From an uncultured Lentisphaeria bacterium (GTDB lineage Bacteria > Verrucomicrobiota > Lentisphaeria > Victivallales > UBA1829): a stretch of 64,000 nucleotides of DNA. Below, piece by piece: positions 42,742 through 51,781 of the stretch. Positions within the stretch are counted from its first letter, which is position 1. Every line of letters starts with the position of its first letter. The position numbers were made by a program, and so were the translations under genes. The notes beneath the pieces are model-generated. The model saw only the letters and a list, made by a program, of their open reading frames with translations. It was not told the origin of the DNA and made no database searches. Location: assembly GCA_949282305.1 (NCBI GenBank), contig CASDPB010000039.1, positions 1-64,000 of the forward strand. The letters are read 5' to 3'.

Positions 42742-44664
42742 ATGAACGTTCATAAAGACGCTTTTGAACACTGGACAGCCCGCGATTCCGCGGATCTTTA
42801 CGGGATCAAGGACTGGGGCGCCGGATACTTTGACATCAATGACAAGGGAGAACTCGTTGTAACGGCTTTCGGTCCGAAGGGACCGGCGGTCAGTCTTATG
42901 GAAATTGTGAACGGCATTCAGGAACGCGGCATGGACATGCCGGTTCTTCTCCGTCTCCGAAATATTCTGGATACGCAGATACGGCTTCTGCACGCCAGTT
43001 TCCGCAAAGCGATCCAGCAGACAAATTATACCGGGCAGTATCGCGGTGTCTACCCGATCAAGGTCAACCAGCAGCAGCAGGTGATTGAGGAGGTTGCCCG
43101 CTTCGGGCGTGAGTTCCATCACGGGTTTGAGGCGGGAAGCAAGGCTGAGCTGATTGCCGCGATCGGAAATATGACCGATCCGGAAGCGTGTCTTGTCTGC
43201 AACGGCTACAAGGATGAGGAGTTCATTGATCTCGGACTTTATGCAACGAAGCTGGGGATCAAGTGCATTCTTGTCGTGGAAATGCCCGGTGAAGTTCCCG
43301 TAATCATTGCGCGCAGCAAGGCGCTTGGGATCAAGCCGAACATCGGGCTGCGCATGAAGCTCTCCACGCGCGCCGGAGGCCAGTGGACCGATTCCGGCGG
43401 CGACCGCAGCGTATTCGGTCTCAATACGGCGGAGCTGATTACGGTTGTCGATCAGCTTCGTGACGCGGGAATGCTGGACTGCCTGAAACTTCTGCATTAT
43501 CATATCGGTTCGCAGATTCCGAACATTCGGGACATCCGCGCGGGCGTCATTGAGGCCTGCCGCGTGTACTGCGGACTTGTGGAAGAGGGAGCGCCGATGG
43601 GCTATCTTGACCTCGGCGGAGGGCTTGCCGTGGATTATGACGGTTCCCATACGAATTATCATGCCAGCAGGAACTACACGCTGGATGAATACTGCGTCGA
43701 TATTATTGAAGCGGTTGCGGAGACACTGAATGCGAAGAACATCCCGCATCCGAACATCATAACGGAATCCGGCCGCGCGACCGTGGCATATTATTCCGTC
43801 CTGCTGTTCAACATTCTGGACGTGACCTGCTTCGAGCCTCCGAAAATTCCGTCGAAGGTGCCGGAGGATGCAAATGAGATGACCAAGGATCTTATGAATA
43901 TTCTCGGCACGATCACGGCGAAGAACCTGCAGGAATGTTATCACGACGCGATTTACTACCGCGACGAAATCCGCATTCTCTTCAAGAACGGGCGCATTTC
44001 ACTGCGCGAACGCGCTCTTGCGGAAAATGCGTTCTGGCATATCATGGTTTCCGTGAACAAGGAGGTCAAACGGCTGAAATACATTCCCGATGAATTCGAG
44101 GGACTGGACGCGGCGCTTGCCGATATTTACTACGCGAATTTCAGTGTCTTTCAGTCGCTGCCCGACTCCTGGGCGATCAAACAGGTGTTTCCGATCATGC
44201 CGATTCACCGTCTGACGGAATGCCCGATGCGCAACGGCATCATTTCAGACATCACCTGTGACTGCGACGGCAAGATCGACAAGTTTGTGGATCTTCACGA
44301 TGAGCGGCGCACTCTGCCTCTGCACCGGGTCAACGATGTGGATGAATACTATCTCGGCGCATTCCTCGTCGGCGCTTATCAGGAGACCCTGGGCGACCTC
44401 CACAACCTGCTCGGCGATACGAACGTCGTCAATATCAACATCAGCCGGGAGACGGGGCATTTCGAGATTGTGAAGGAAATTGAAGGCGATACCGTTTCCG
44501 ATGTCCTGAGTTACGTGGAATACAGCCCGAAGGATCTGATCAACAGTTTCCGCAGCATTGCCGAGCGGGCGATCGAGGAAAAGAAGATCACGCCTGCGGA
44601 GCGCCGCATGATCGTCAACGCATATGAAAACGGTCTGCGGGGATATACTTACTTTGAGCGCTGA
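42742..44664 (+). CDS. speA: Biosynthetic arginine decarboxylase
   Basis: This 640-residue PLP enzyme converts arginine to agmatine and CO2. It starts at ATG 42742 with GGAGG upstream. Motifs include YRGVYPIKVNQQQQV with the PLP lysine at about 107, FEAGSKAELIAAI, LLHYHIGSQIPNIRDIRAGVIEA, YLDLGGGLAVDYDGS and TESGRATVAYYSVL. Length and motif order match SpeA rather than ornithine or diaminopimelate decarboxylases. It heads an operon with carboxynorspermidine synthase and decarboxylase genes 52 bases and 1.4 kb downstream. The set would supply putrescine precursors for spermidine made through the carboxyspermidine route. No agmatinase or agmatine deiminase gene is present in the window. Confidence 0.95.
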   Translation: MNVHKDAFEHWTARDSADLYGIKDWGAGYFDINDKGELVVTAFGPKGPAVSLMEIVNGIQERGMDMPVLLRLRNILDTQIRLLHASFRKAIQQTNYTGQYRGVYPIKVNQQQQVIEEVARFGREFHHGFEAGSKAELIAAIGNMTDPEACLVCNGYKDEEFIDLGLYATKLGIKCILVVEMPGEVPVIIARSKALGIKPNIGLRMKLSTRAGGQWTDSGGDRSVFGLNTAELITVVDQLRDAGMLDCLKLLHYHIGSQIPNIRDIRAGVIEACRVYCGLVEEGAPMGYLDLGGGLAVDYDGSHTNYHASRNYTLDEYCVDIIEAVAETLNAKNIPHPNIITESGRATVAYYSVLLFNILDVTCFEPPKIPSKVPEDANEMTKDLMNILGTITAKNLQECYHDAIYYRDEIRILFKNGRISLRERALAENAFWHIMVSVNKEVKRLKYIPDEFEGLDAALADIYYANFSVFQSLPDSWAIKQVFPIMPIHRLTECPMRNGIISDITCDCDGKIDKFVDLHDERRTLPLHRVNDVDEYYLGAFLVGAYQETLGDLHNLLGDTNVVNINISRETGHFEIVKEIEGDTVSDVLSYVEYSPKDLINSFRSIAERAIEEKKITPAERRMIVNAYENGLRGYTYFER

Positions 44665-44716
44665 GTTTCAGCATAAGCCCGAAAAAGAAACCAATCATCA
44701 ATCAGGAGAAATAAAA

Positions 44717-45916
44717 ATGGCAGGAATTCTGATCATCGGCGCCGGCGGCGTCAGCGGAGTGGCGGTACACAAATGTGCACAGGCGGCGGATGTTTTCACG
44801 GACATCTGCCTTGCCAGCAGAACGAAGTCCAAGTGCGATGCGCTTGCCGCTCAGGTCAAGGAGAAGTACAACCGCACGATTTCCACGGCTCAGGTGGATG
44901 CGGACAATGTGCCGCAGCTGGTCGAGCTGATTGAAAAAGTCCGCCCCGACGTGGTTTTGAATCTTGCGCTTCCTTATCAGGATCTGCATATCATGGACGC
45001 CTGCCTTGAGGCTGGTGTGAACTATGTCGATACCGCGAACTACGAACCGCTTGACGAGGCGCATTTTGAATATAAGTGGCAGTGGGCGTATCAGGATCGT
45101 TTCAAGGAGAAGGGGCTCATGGCGCTGCTCGGAAGCGGGTTCGATCCCGGCGTGACGAACGTCTATACCGCATGGGCGATGAAGAACCATTTCGACACCA
45201 TTGAGACGCTTGACATCATCGACGCGAATGCGGGCGATCACGGACAGCCTTTCGCAACAAACTTCAACCCTGAAATCAATATCCGCGAAGTCACTTCCAA
45301 AGGAAGATACTGGGAAGACGGAAAATGGATTGAAACGGAACCGCTGTCCGTCAAGGAGACCATGGATTTTCCGGACGGGATCGGACCGAAGAACATTTAC
45401 CTGATGTTCCACGAGGAGCTGGAGTCCCTGACGAAGAATCTTGCGCCGAAAGGGCTCAGGCGCGCCCGCTTCTGGATGACGTTCTCCGACAATTACCTCA
45501 AACATCTCGAAGTGCTTGAAAATGTCGGCATGACCCGCATTGACCCCGTGATGTACCAGGGACACGAGATTATCCCGCTTCAGTTCCTGAAAGCCCTGCT
45601 TCCCGATCCCGCCTCTCTGGGACCGCTTACCAAGGGCAAGACCTGCATCGGATGTAAAATCAAGGGCACAAAGGACGGCAGGGAACGCGAGTATTACATT
45701 TACAACGTCTGCAATCATGAGGACTGCTACAAGGAGGTCAATTCACAGGCGATTTCCTATACGACGGGCGTTCCCGCGATGATCGGCGCGATGATGGTCG
45801 CGACCGGCACATGGAAAGGCAAAGGCGTCTTCAATATGGAAGAATTCGAGCCTGCGCCGTTCATGGAAAAACTGACGCAGTACGGTCTTCCCTGGACCGA
45901 AGTCTTCCTGAAGTAA
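44717..45916 (+). CDS. Carboxynorspermidine/carboxyspermidine synthase (saccharopine-dehydrogenase-like)
   Basis: This 399-residue protein starts at ATG 44717 after AGGAGA. The N-terminal Rossmann fold is GILIIGAGGVSGVAVHKCAQ. It continues with DVVLNLALPYQDLHIMDACLEAGVNYVDTANYE and LLGSGFDPGVTNVYTAWAMKNHFDTIETLDIIDANAGDHG, hallmarks of the carboxynorspermidine synthase branch. The enzyme joins aspartate semialdehyde to putrescine or diaminopropane with NADPH to give carboxyspermidine or carboxynorspermidine. It lies between speA and nspC, which supports polyamine synthesis. A cysteine-rich stretch (GKTCIGCKIKG) and a CNHEDC segment occur near the C-terminus. Confidence 0.93.
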   Translation: MAGILIIGAGGVSGVAVHKCAQAADVFTDICLASRTKSKCDALAAQVKEKYNRTISTAQVDADNVPQLVELIEKVRPDVVLNLALPYQDLHIMDACLEAGVNYVDTANYEPLDEAHFEYKWQWAYQDRFKEKGLMALLGSGFDPGVTNVYTAWAMKNHFDTIETLDIIDANAGDHGQPFATNFNPEINIREVTSKGRYWEDGKWIETEPLSVKETMDFPDGIGPKNIYLMFHEELESLTKNLAPKGLRRARFWMTFSDNYLKHLEVLENVGMTRIDPVMYQGHEIIPLQFLKALLPDPASLGPLTKGKTCIGCKIKGTKDGREREYYIYNVCNHEDCYKEVNSQAISYTTGVPAMIGAMMVATGTWKGKGVFNMEEFEPAPFMEKLTQYGLPWTEVFLK

Positions 45917-45934
45917 AACAGAACGCAAAGATTG

Positions 45935-45990
45935 AAAGGACTTGAAAGACCGGGACGGATTTGTCTTCTGCATCTTTCCGGTCCTTTTGA
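45935..45990 (+). terminator. Possible attenuator/terminator between the synthase gene and nspC
   Basis: AAAGGAC (45935-45941) pairs with GTCCTTT (45981-45987), and an inner GACCGG/CCGGTC pairing is also possible. T-rich bases follow. The downstream gene starts 37 bases later, so it may be a partial terminator or an mRNA-stability hairpin. Confidence 0.4.
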
Positions 45991-46026
45991 TTTTTCAGCG
46001 GAACCGTCGGAATCAAGGAACATGCT

Positions 46027-47178
46027 ATGAACAGAAACTGCACTCTGCCTTTGTCTGAAATCAAAACGCCCTGCTTTGTGGTGGATCTTTCTCTGCTGCG
46101 GAAAAATCTTGCGATACTGGATCGCGTGCGGCGCGAAACCGGTGTGAAAATTCTGCTGGCACAGAAGGCGTTTTCCATGTTCTCCGTCTACGGCGTCATC
46201 AGCGGAATTCTCGATGGAACATGCGCCAGTTCTCCACACGAGGCGAGGCTCGGACGGGAGGAGTTCGGCAAGGAGGTCACGGCATTTGCCGCCGCTTATT
46301 CGGAACAGGATCTGAAAGAACTCCTGACAACCTGCAACCGTATTATCTTCAACTCATTTTCACAGTGGAAAAGATTCCGGGAAATCATCCGGAACAGCAA
46401 AGATGTGAAGTTCGGTCTCCGCTGCAATCCGGAACACTCCGAGGGAGACGTTGAGATTTACGATCCCTGCGCTCCGAAGTCGCGTCTGGGAATCCGCCGC
46501 GCGGACTTTGACGGCGAGTCTCTTGAGGGCATCACGGGACTTCACATGCACAATTTATGTGAAAAGAACTCGGATGCCTTTGCGCGCACCCTGGCAGTTT
46601 TTGAGGAGAAATTCGCGGACATCATTCCGCAAATGCAGTGGATCAATCTTGGCGGCGGGCATCATATTACACGTCAGGATTATGACATTGACCTGCTTTG
46701 CCGTCTTCTGAATGAATTCAGGGCAAGATGGGGCACGCCGGAGATTTTTCTTGAACCCGGTGAAGCCGTCGCCCTGAACACGGGATACCTGGTTTCAAGC
46801 GTTCTGGACGTGGTTCACAACGAAACCGACATTGCGATTCTCGACACCTCCGCGGAAGCGCACATGCCAGATGTGCTCGAAATGCCGTACCGCCCGAACA
46901 TCATCGGCGCGGGACTGCCGGATGAAAAAAAATACACTTACCGTCTTGCCGGACACTCCTGTCTTGCGGGCGACGTGATCGGCGATTACTCTTTTGATGA
47001 ACGGCTCGAATACGGTTCCAAACTTGTATTTCTTGACATGGCGCATTATACTATGGTCAAGACAAATACGTTCAACGGGCTTCAGCTTCCGTCCATTGCG
47101 ACGTGGGACGGGGAGACCGGAGAACTGAACATGATCCGTGAATTCGGTTATGCCGATTTCAAATCACGGCTTTCATAA
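46027..47178 (+). CDS. nspC: Carboxynorspermidine decarboxylase
   Basis: This 383-residue PLP enzyme removes the carboxyl group from carboxy(nor)spermidine to give (nor)spermidine. It begins LSEIKTPCFVVDLSLLRKNL and has KILLAQKAFSMFSVYG with the PLP lysine (about 47). Further motifs are LRCNPEHSEG, GLHMHNLCEKNSDAF, WINLGGGHHITRQDYD, IFLEPGEAVALNTGYLV and the active-site CLAGD segment (HSCLAGDVIGDY). These match the NspC family of group IV decarboxylases. It completes the route begun by the synthase encoded just upstream. The ATG at 46027 has AAGGAAC as a ribosome binding site. Confidence 0.94.
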   Translation: MNRNCTLPLSEIKTPCFVVDLSLLRKNLAILDRVRRETGVKILLAQKAFSMFSVYGVISGILDGTCASSPHEARLGREEFGKEVTAFAAAYSEQDLKELLTTCNRIIFNSFSQWKRFREIIRNSKDVKFGLRCNPEHSEGDVEIYDPCAPKSRLGIRRADFDGESLEGITGLHMHNLCEKNSDAFARTLAVFEEKFADIIPQMQWINLGGGHHITRQDYDIDLLCRLLNEFRARWGTPEIFLEPGEAVALNTGYLVSSVLDVVHNETDIAILDTSAEAHMPDVLEMPYRPNIIGAGLPDEKKYTYRLAGHSCLAGDVIGDYSFDERLEYGSKLVFLDMAHYTMVKTNTFNGLQLPSIATWDGETGELNMIREFGYADFKSRLS

Positions 47179-47214
47179 CAATACTCTATCAGTCAGAATA
47201 AGGATGTGGTAAAA

Positions 47215-48042
47215 ATGGCTTGTAACGGACAATGCTCGTCATGTGGCGAAAAAGGCAAATGCGAAGATGAGAAATTGAATCTCGTGCTTGAAAAGATCAA
47301 ACATAAAATCATGGTGCTTTCGGGCAAGGGCGGAGTCGGCAAAAGTTCTGTTGCGGCGTCTCTTGCCGTATCTCTTGCCGGAAAAGGATACAAGGTCGGG
47401 CTGCTGGATCTTGATTTCCACGGTCCTTCCCAGCCGACTCTGTTCGGCGTTCAGCACCTTCGCATGGACGGCAGTGAAGAGGGGCTGCTTCCGATGCAGG
47501 TTGCCGGAGGCGTGGGACTGGTTTCCGTCGGACTCCTGCTTGAGGATGAAAACCAGGCGGTTATCTGGCGCGGTCCGGCGAAGATCGGTGTGCTGAAACA
47601 GCTTCTTGAGGAGGTCGTCTGGGGTGAATTGGACTATCTTGTGCTCGATTTTCCGCCGGGAACCGGAGATGAAGTGCTTTCCGCCTGCCAGATGATTACC
47701 GGCGACAAACAGGCGGTCATTGTCACGACTCCGCAGGAGCTTTCCATGGCGGACTGCCGCAAATGTCTGGATTTCTGCAGGAAGGTCGATGTGCGTGTCG
47801 GCGGAATCATCGAAAATATGAGCGGTTTCACCTGTCCCGACTGCGGACATACGCATCCGTTGTTTTCCAACGGCGGCGGCGAACGGCTTGCAAAAGCATA
47901 TTCCATTCCGCTGATCGCACAGCTTCCGCTTGATCCGAAATTCATGGCGAAGTGTGATGAAGGTTCCATTGCCGCCGCTCTGGAAAATTCTCCCGCGATC
48001 GGTTCCGCCATGAATATCGCCGCTGAAATTCTTTCCCGCTGA
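47215..48042 (+). CDS. Mrp/NBP35-type P-loop ATPase, Fe-S cluster carrier
   Basis: This protein of about 275 residues starts at ATG 47215, with an in-frame GTG at 47206 as an alternative. The N-terminus has a cysteine cluster (MACNGQCSSCGEKGKC, Cys 3, 7, 10 and 16). The deviant Walker A VLSGKGGVGKSSVAAS follows at about 35-47, then GLLDLDFHGPS, LDFPPGTGDE and a C-terminal FTCPDCG pair. Both cysteine sets are features of Mrp/Nbp35 proteins, which bind a 4Fe-4S cluster and pass it to target apoproteins. The gene follows nspC by 36 bases but has no metabolic tie to it. Confidence 0.9.
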   Translation: MACNGQCSSCGEKGKCEDEKLNLVLEKIKHKIMVLSGKGGVGKSSVAASLAVSLAGKGYKVGLLDLDFHGPSQPTLFGVQHLRMDGSEEGLLPMQVAGGVGLVSVGLLLEDENQAVIWRGPAKIGVLKQLLEEVVWGELDYLVLDFPPGTGDEVLSACQMITGDKQAVIVTTPQELSMADCRKCLDFCRKVDVRVGGIIENMSGFTCPDCGHTHPLFSNGGGERLAKAYSIPLIAQLPLDPKFMAKCDEGSIAAALENSPAIGSAMNIAAEILSR

Positions 48043-48118
48043 CAAGTCGCCGTTTGAGAGGTTCGGATGATTTTGCCGCAGCCCTGCTGAAGAGGCGGGA
48101 ATCCGGTTTTCGGGTCTG

Positions 48119-48155
48119 AAAAATCCGGAGTCAGGGGGCATGTCCCTGGCTCCGG
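48119..48155 (-). terminator. Rho-independent terminator downstream of RNase G
   Basis: CCGGAGTCAGGG (48125-48136) and CCCTGGCTCCGG (48144-48155) form a 12-base stem with one G-U pair and a 7-base loop. On the minus strand the stem is followed by ATTTTTC, so it terminates the lipoprotein-fmt-rng operon. It may also slow transcripts from the converging mrp gene. Confidence 0.75.
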
Positions 48156-48179
48156 GGAAAATATATTCGTGCTGTTCCG

Positions 48180-49844
48180 TCAGTATTCTTCGCCGGTCTG
48201 CGGATCCACCAGTTTGAACTGCTCGATATGGATCGTCGGATCGGAACGGAAGGAAAGCGCCTGTCCGTATTGATTTTCCAGTTCTTTCAGAAGTTCCGCA
48301 TCATCGTTTTTCAGACGTGCGAGAACTGCGGGATTCATGATGACGCGGATCTGGAGTCCTTTTTCGCGTTGTTTCCGCTTCAGGATTTCTTTCAGCCGGC
48401 GTTGAATCTCCACGCTCATGCTGATTGCGGATTTGACGCGCCCGGAACCGTGGCAGTAGGGACAGCTGTCATAGACCACATCCTGAATGCTCTCATGTTC
48501 CCGCTGCCGGGTCATTTCCATCAGTCCGAACTTGCTCAGCGGCAGGATTTTGGTTTTTGCACGGTCGTCGCTGACGAATTTCCGCATTGCCTTGTTGATT
48601 GTTTCGCGGTCCTGTGCGCTGCGCATGTCGATGAAATCAATTACAAGCTGTCCGCCGATATTGCGCAGACGCATCTGGCGCGCGATTTCCTCCGCGGCTT
48701 CCAGATTGGTTTTGAGAATTGCGGCATTCTGGTCTTTGGCGCGGCTTTTGCCTGAATTGATGTCGATTGCGACAAGGGCTTCGGTTTCGTCGATACAGAT
48801 GTATCCGCCGCTCGGAAGCTGAACTACGCGCTGGAAGATTGTCGCCGCCTGTTCCATGACCTTGTAACGCTTGAAGATCGGTTCCGCCCGGTTGTGCAGG
48901 ACGACTTTCGTATCGAAATCGGAACCGACGAACTGGCGGAACGCATCTTTGAAATAATTGAACGCCTTCTTGCTGTCGATTACGATTTCATCGATGTCAT
49001 CGGTCAGGAGATCGCGGACGGTACGTTCAAGAAGCGTCGGTTCCTTGTAGACGACCTGCGGGGCATGCGGTGTCTCCAGTGCGGTTTCGACCTTGTGCCA
49101 GAGCGCCAGGAGCATGTCAAGGTCGCGTTTGAAGAACAGCGCCTTGCGTCCCTCGCCGACTGTCCGGCAGATGACTCCCATTCCGTCGGGGATGTCAAGT
49201 TCCCGCAGGATTTTCTTCAGCCGTTCACGTTCCTTGTTTTCGTCGATTTTGGAAGAGAGTCCGATATGGTCGGAGTAGGGGAGCAGGACAAGATAACGCC
49301 CCGGAATCGTCAGGTTGGTGGTGACGCGCGCGCCTTTCGTCCCGATCGGTCCCTTTGTGACCTGAACCAGCAGTTCGGAGCCGCAGGGGAACATCTTGGG
49401 AATGTCTTTGACTGTGATTTTGCCTTTATGGATTGCAAGTTCAAGTTCATGGAGACGGCGCGATTTGTCTCCGCCGCCGAGGAAGTTGCGTATTTTTTCG
49501 GAAAAGCCGCTGAGGAACTTCTTCTTTCTGCCTTTTCCGGCGGCTTCCTCCTGGGCTGCCTTCTCCGCCGCGTCAATTTTTTTGATATTGTCCACGATGT
49601 CATAGGTGGCGGGAAGCATATCCCGGTAGTGAAGGAAGGCGTTTTTTTCCGCGCCGATGTCGACGAACGCCGCTTCCAGTGCCGGTTCCAGGCGTGTAAT
49701 TTTTCCAAGATAGATTGAACCGGGCAGAATGTCATCCGTGCTCCGTTCGATCTCATATTCTTCCAGACGCCCGTTCTTAAGCATTGCGAAGCGTGTTTCA
49801 AGCTGTTCGCAATTGATAATGATTTGTTTTTTGTCTTTTGCCAT
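48180..49844 (-). CDS. rng: Ribonuclease G/E-family endoribonuclease
   Basis: This 554-residue protein has an N-terminal S1 RNA-binding domain (about 35-190: PGSIYLGKITRLEPALEAAFVDIGAEKNAFLHYRDM). The domain is interrupted by a basic insert of about 60 residues (KGRKKKFLSGFSEKIRNFLGG). RNase G/E elements follow: IPGRYLVLLPYSDHIGLSSKI, ALVAIDINSGK and GGQLVIDFIDM with the metal-binding aspartates, and the zinc link SCPYCHGSGRV. The enzyme processes rRNA 5' ends and decays mRNA. The length without a long C-terminal scaffold points to RNase G or short RNase E. It starts ten bases after fmt, behind AAGGA. Confidence 0.93.
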   Translation of the reverse strand: MAKDKKQIIINCEQLETRFAMLKNGRLEEYEIERSTDDILPGSIYLGKITRLEPALEAAFVDIGAEKNAFLHYRDMLPATYDIVDNIKKIDAAEKAAQEEAAGKGRKKKFLSGFSEKIRNFLGGGDKSRRLHELELAIHKGKITVKDIPKMFPCGSELLVQVTKGPIGTKGARVTTNLTIPGRYLVLLPYSDHIGLSSKIDENKERERLKKILRELDIPDGMGVICRTVGEGRKALFFKRDLDMLLALWHKVETALETPHAPQVVYKEPTLLERTVRDLLTDDIDEIVIDSKKAFNYFKDAFRQFVGSDFDTKVVLHNRAEPIFKRYKVMEQAATIFQRVVQLPSGGYICIDETEALVAIDINSGKSRAKDQNAAILKTNLEAAEEIARQMRLRNIGGQLVIDFIDMRSAQDRETINKAMRKFVSDDRAKTKILPLSKFGLMEMTRQREHESIQDVVYDSCPYCHGSGRVKSAISMSVEIQRRLKEILKRKQREKGLQIRVIMNPAVLARLKNDDAELLKELENQYGQALSFRSDPTIHIEQFKLVDPQTGEEY

Positions 49845-49854
49845 TCATCATTCC

Positions 49855-50862
49855 TTATTTAGATTTTGGTGAGAATACCGGGCCGTCGGCAAACACATCT
49901 TCCGGTGTCAGCCTGAAGCCGCGCGCGAAGTCTGCGGCAGACATCTCTTTTTTTCCTTCGGGGATTACTCTTTCGACCAGGAGTGCACCGATGCCGCATG
50001 CCACGGTGATTCCCTCCTTGTCGACTTTGAGGACTCTGCCGGGCTCCGCGACGCAGGAGGTCTGAATGGAGCGCCCGGCGGTGATCTTCACATTGGCGCA
50101 GCGGTCCTGGACAGGCAGGCAGAAGCAGACTGACGGCCACGGATGAAAGGCCCGGATCTTGCGCTCGATTACGACGGCGGATTCTCCCCATTTCATTGCT
50201 CCGTCGCTTTTTTTGATCTTTCTGGACAGCGTTGCGGCAGTATGGTTCTGCGGAATCGCCGCCAGATGGTGTTCCGTGATGTTCGTGATGCACGAAACGA
50301 TTTTCTGTGCCGCCAGGTCGGAAAGCAGAGTTTCCAGAGCGTCGGTATGGATTCCCTGCGGCAGCGTGAGCTTGTGTGATTCAAACACGGCTCCGGTGTC
50401 AAGTCCCTTGTCCATGTGCATGAAAGAGACGCCGCTCTCGTGATCCCCGTGCAGCACTGCCGCGGTAATCGGTGACGCCCCTCTGTATTTCGGCAGAAGC
50501 GACGCATGGACATTCAGACAGCAGAATTTCGGCAGGTTGAGGATCGGTTCCCTGAGTATCTGACCGAAAGAGACCACGACGATGATGTCCGGGCTTTCCG
50601 CCCGGAGCGACTCGAAGAACTCGGGTTCATTGACCGATTTGACCCGTCTGCATTCGATTCCGTGGGCATCGCACCATTTTCCGACCGGTGTCGGAGTCAG
50701 GGTCATCTTGCGCCCCGCCGGTTTGTCGGGCTGCGTGATGATTCCGCACATCTGTATTTTCGGGTTCAGGCAGAGCGCCTCCAGTACGGGAACTGCAAAT
50801 GCGCCCGAGCCAAAAAAGAAAATTTTCACTTTTTTGTTTTCCATCATTCCTGCTGACACCAT
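49855..50862 (-). CDS. fmt: Methionyl-tRNA formyltransferase
   Basis: This 335-residue enzyme formylates initiator Met-tRNA with 10-formyl-tetrahydrofolate. Motifs are KIFFFGSGAFAVPVLEAL, GIITQPDKPAGRKMTLTPTPV, CCLNVHASLLPKYRGASPITAAVLHGD (with the Asn-His pair) and FMHMDKGLDTGAVF (with the catalytic Asp). The C-terminal OB-like tRNA domain holds IRAFHPWP. The start is either ATG 50862 (AAGG six bases upstream, three bases after the lipoprotein stop) or ATG 50847/50844. It is the middle gene of a lipoprotein-fmt-rng operon. Confidence 0.94.
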   Translation of the reverse strand: MVSAGMMENKKVKIFFFGSGAFAVPVLEALCLNPKIQMCGIITQPDKPAGRKMTLTPTPVGKWCDAHGIECRRVKSVNEPEFFESLRAESPDIIVVVSFGQILREPILNLPKFCCLNVHASLLPKYRGASPITAAVLHGDHESGVSFMHMDKGLDTGAVFESHKLTLPQGIHTDALETLLSDLAAQKIVSCITNITEHHLAAIPQNHTAATLSRKIKKSDGAMKWGESAVVIERKIRAFHPWPSVCFCLPVQDRCANVKITAGRSIQTSCVAEPGRVLKVDKEGITVACGIGALLVERVIPEGKKEMSAADFARGFRLTPEDVFADGPVFSPKSK

Positions 50863-50865
50863 TCG

Positions 50866-51552
50866 TTACCTTATCAGAGTCGGCCGTCCCTGTTCATCCG
50901 TGAAACGCAGAGAGAATTTCCGCTCTTTTGCATAATCTCCGCCGTTGTCCATGTACTTTACGACAATGCGGTTCAACCCTTCCCGGAGGGTGATTCCTCC
51001 GATGCTGTCCGAATCCGGCTTGAAGTCCCTGCGGTCTTTTTCATAAGAATAGACAGGCACTCCGTTAATCCAGACTTTGACCTTTCCGCAGCTGCCGGCA
51101 TTGAGAACGAGATTCCTCAGTTCGGAGTCTGTTTCCAGTGTCGCGCATGCATAAAAAATACTCTTTCCTTCGGTCTTGCCTGTAATCCGTCCCGTAAAGT
51201 CAACGGTTCCGGGGACCTCCTCCTCTCCGTCGTTGCTGAACCGGATTACATGCCAGCGGGCTCCTTTCGGCGCCCTGCGTGAACCGTTCAGGTTCTTTTC
51301 ATCGGGAACGGATTCCGCATGAAAGGAAGCGGGGTCCGTCCCTTTTACGGGGCCGAGAATGTTCCAGGACATCAGGAAATTGCGGTCATCCGGAAGCATG
51401 GCGTTTCCCTGATTCTGCGGTGCCATGCCGAGGCTGGAAATTTCAAATTCCGGTGCGAGATCCTGTTCCTCCGCGTCGGTTGACGCACAGGAGGAAAAGA
51501 GAACGGCTCCGGCAACTCCCAGCAGCAGGCAGAGTATTTTGCATTTCATCAT
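50866..51552 (-). CDS. Lipoprotein with a jelly-roll-like domain
   Basis: This 228-residue protein starts at ATG 51552; ATG 51561 is adjacent to the AAGG and less likely. The signal MMKCKILCLLLGVAGAVLFSSC ends in a lipobox (FSSC), so it is membrane-anchored. The mature region (about 60-228) has GRITGKTEGKSIFYACATLE, KVKVWINGVPVYSYEKD and LREGLNRIVVKYMDNGG. This is the beta-sandwich pattern seen in domains that precede glycosidase catalytic modules and in PA14-like domains. No catalytic residues are evident. It is translationally coupled to fmt, which is housekeeping, so the context gives no function. Confidence 0.75.
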   Translation of the reverse strand: MMKCKILCLLLGVAGAVLFSSCASTDAEEQDLAPEFEISSLGMAPQNQGNAMLPDDRNFLMSWNILGPVKGTDPASFHAESVPDEKNLNGSRRAPKGARWHVIRFSNDGEEEVPGTVDFTGRITGKTEGKSIFYACATLETDSELRNLVLNAGSCGKVKVWINGVPVYSYEKDRRDFKPDSDSIGGITLREGLNRIVVKYMDNGGDYAKERKFSLRFTDEQGRPTLIR

Positions 51553-51659
51553 AGCTGTCATCCTTTTCAGTTGCAGTTGACGAAGAGAGGCAAGAAACCT
51601 TCCGTTTTCCGGTTTCTTTTTGCCGTCTTCAAAAATTTACTATTAAATTTACATTCAGG

Positions 51660-51690
51660 TATTGACTTATGCCAGTCAATATGTTATTTT
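51660..51690 (+). promoter_or_regulatory. Inverted repeat and possible promoter before rpsD
   Basis: TATTGACT (51660-51667) and AGTCAATA (51674-51681) form a perfect 8-base inverted repeat. It contains a TTGACT -35-like box, with TTATTT sixteen bases on. The repeat could be an operator or part of a leader hairpin; a second TTGACT lies at 51692-51697. The leader to rpsD would be about 80-95 bases. Confidence 0.4.
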
Positions 51691-51781
51691 ATTGACTCTT
51701 TTTTAAGACAAGCCCGTATGGCCCCTGTTACTGCTTGACACCATGCGGGAAAAACACAAACCTTCAAAGAAAGGAACGGGA

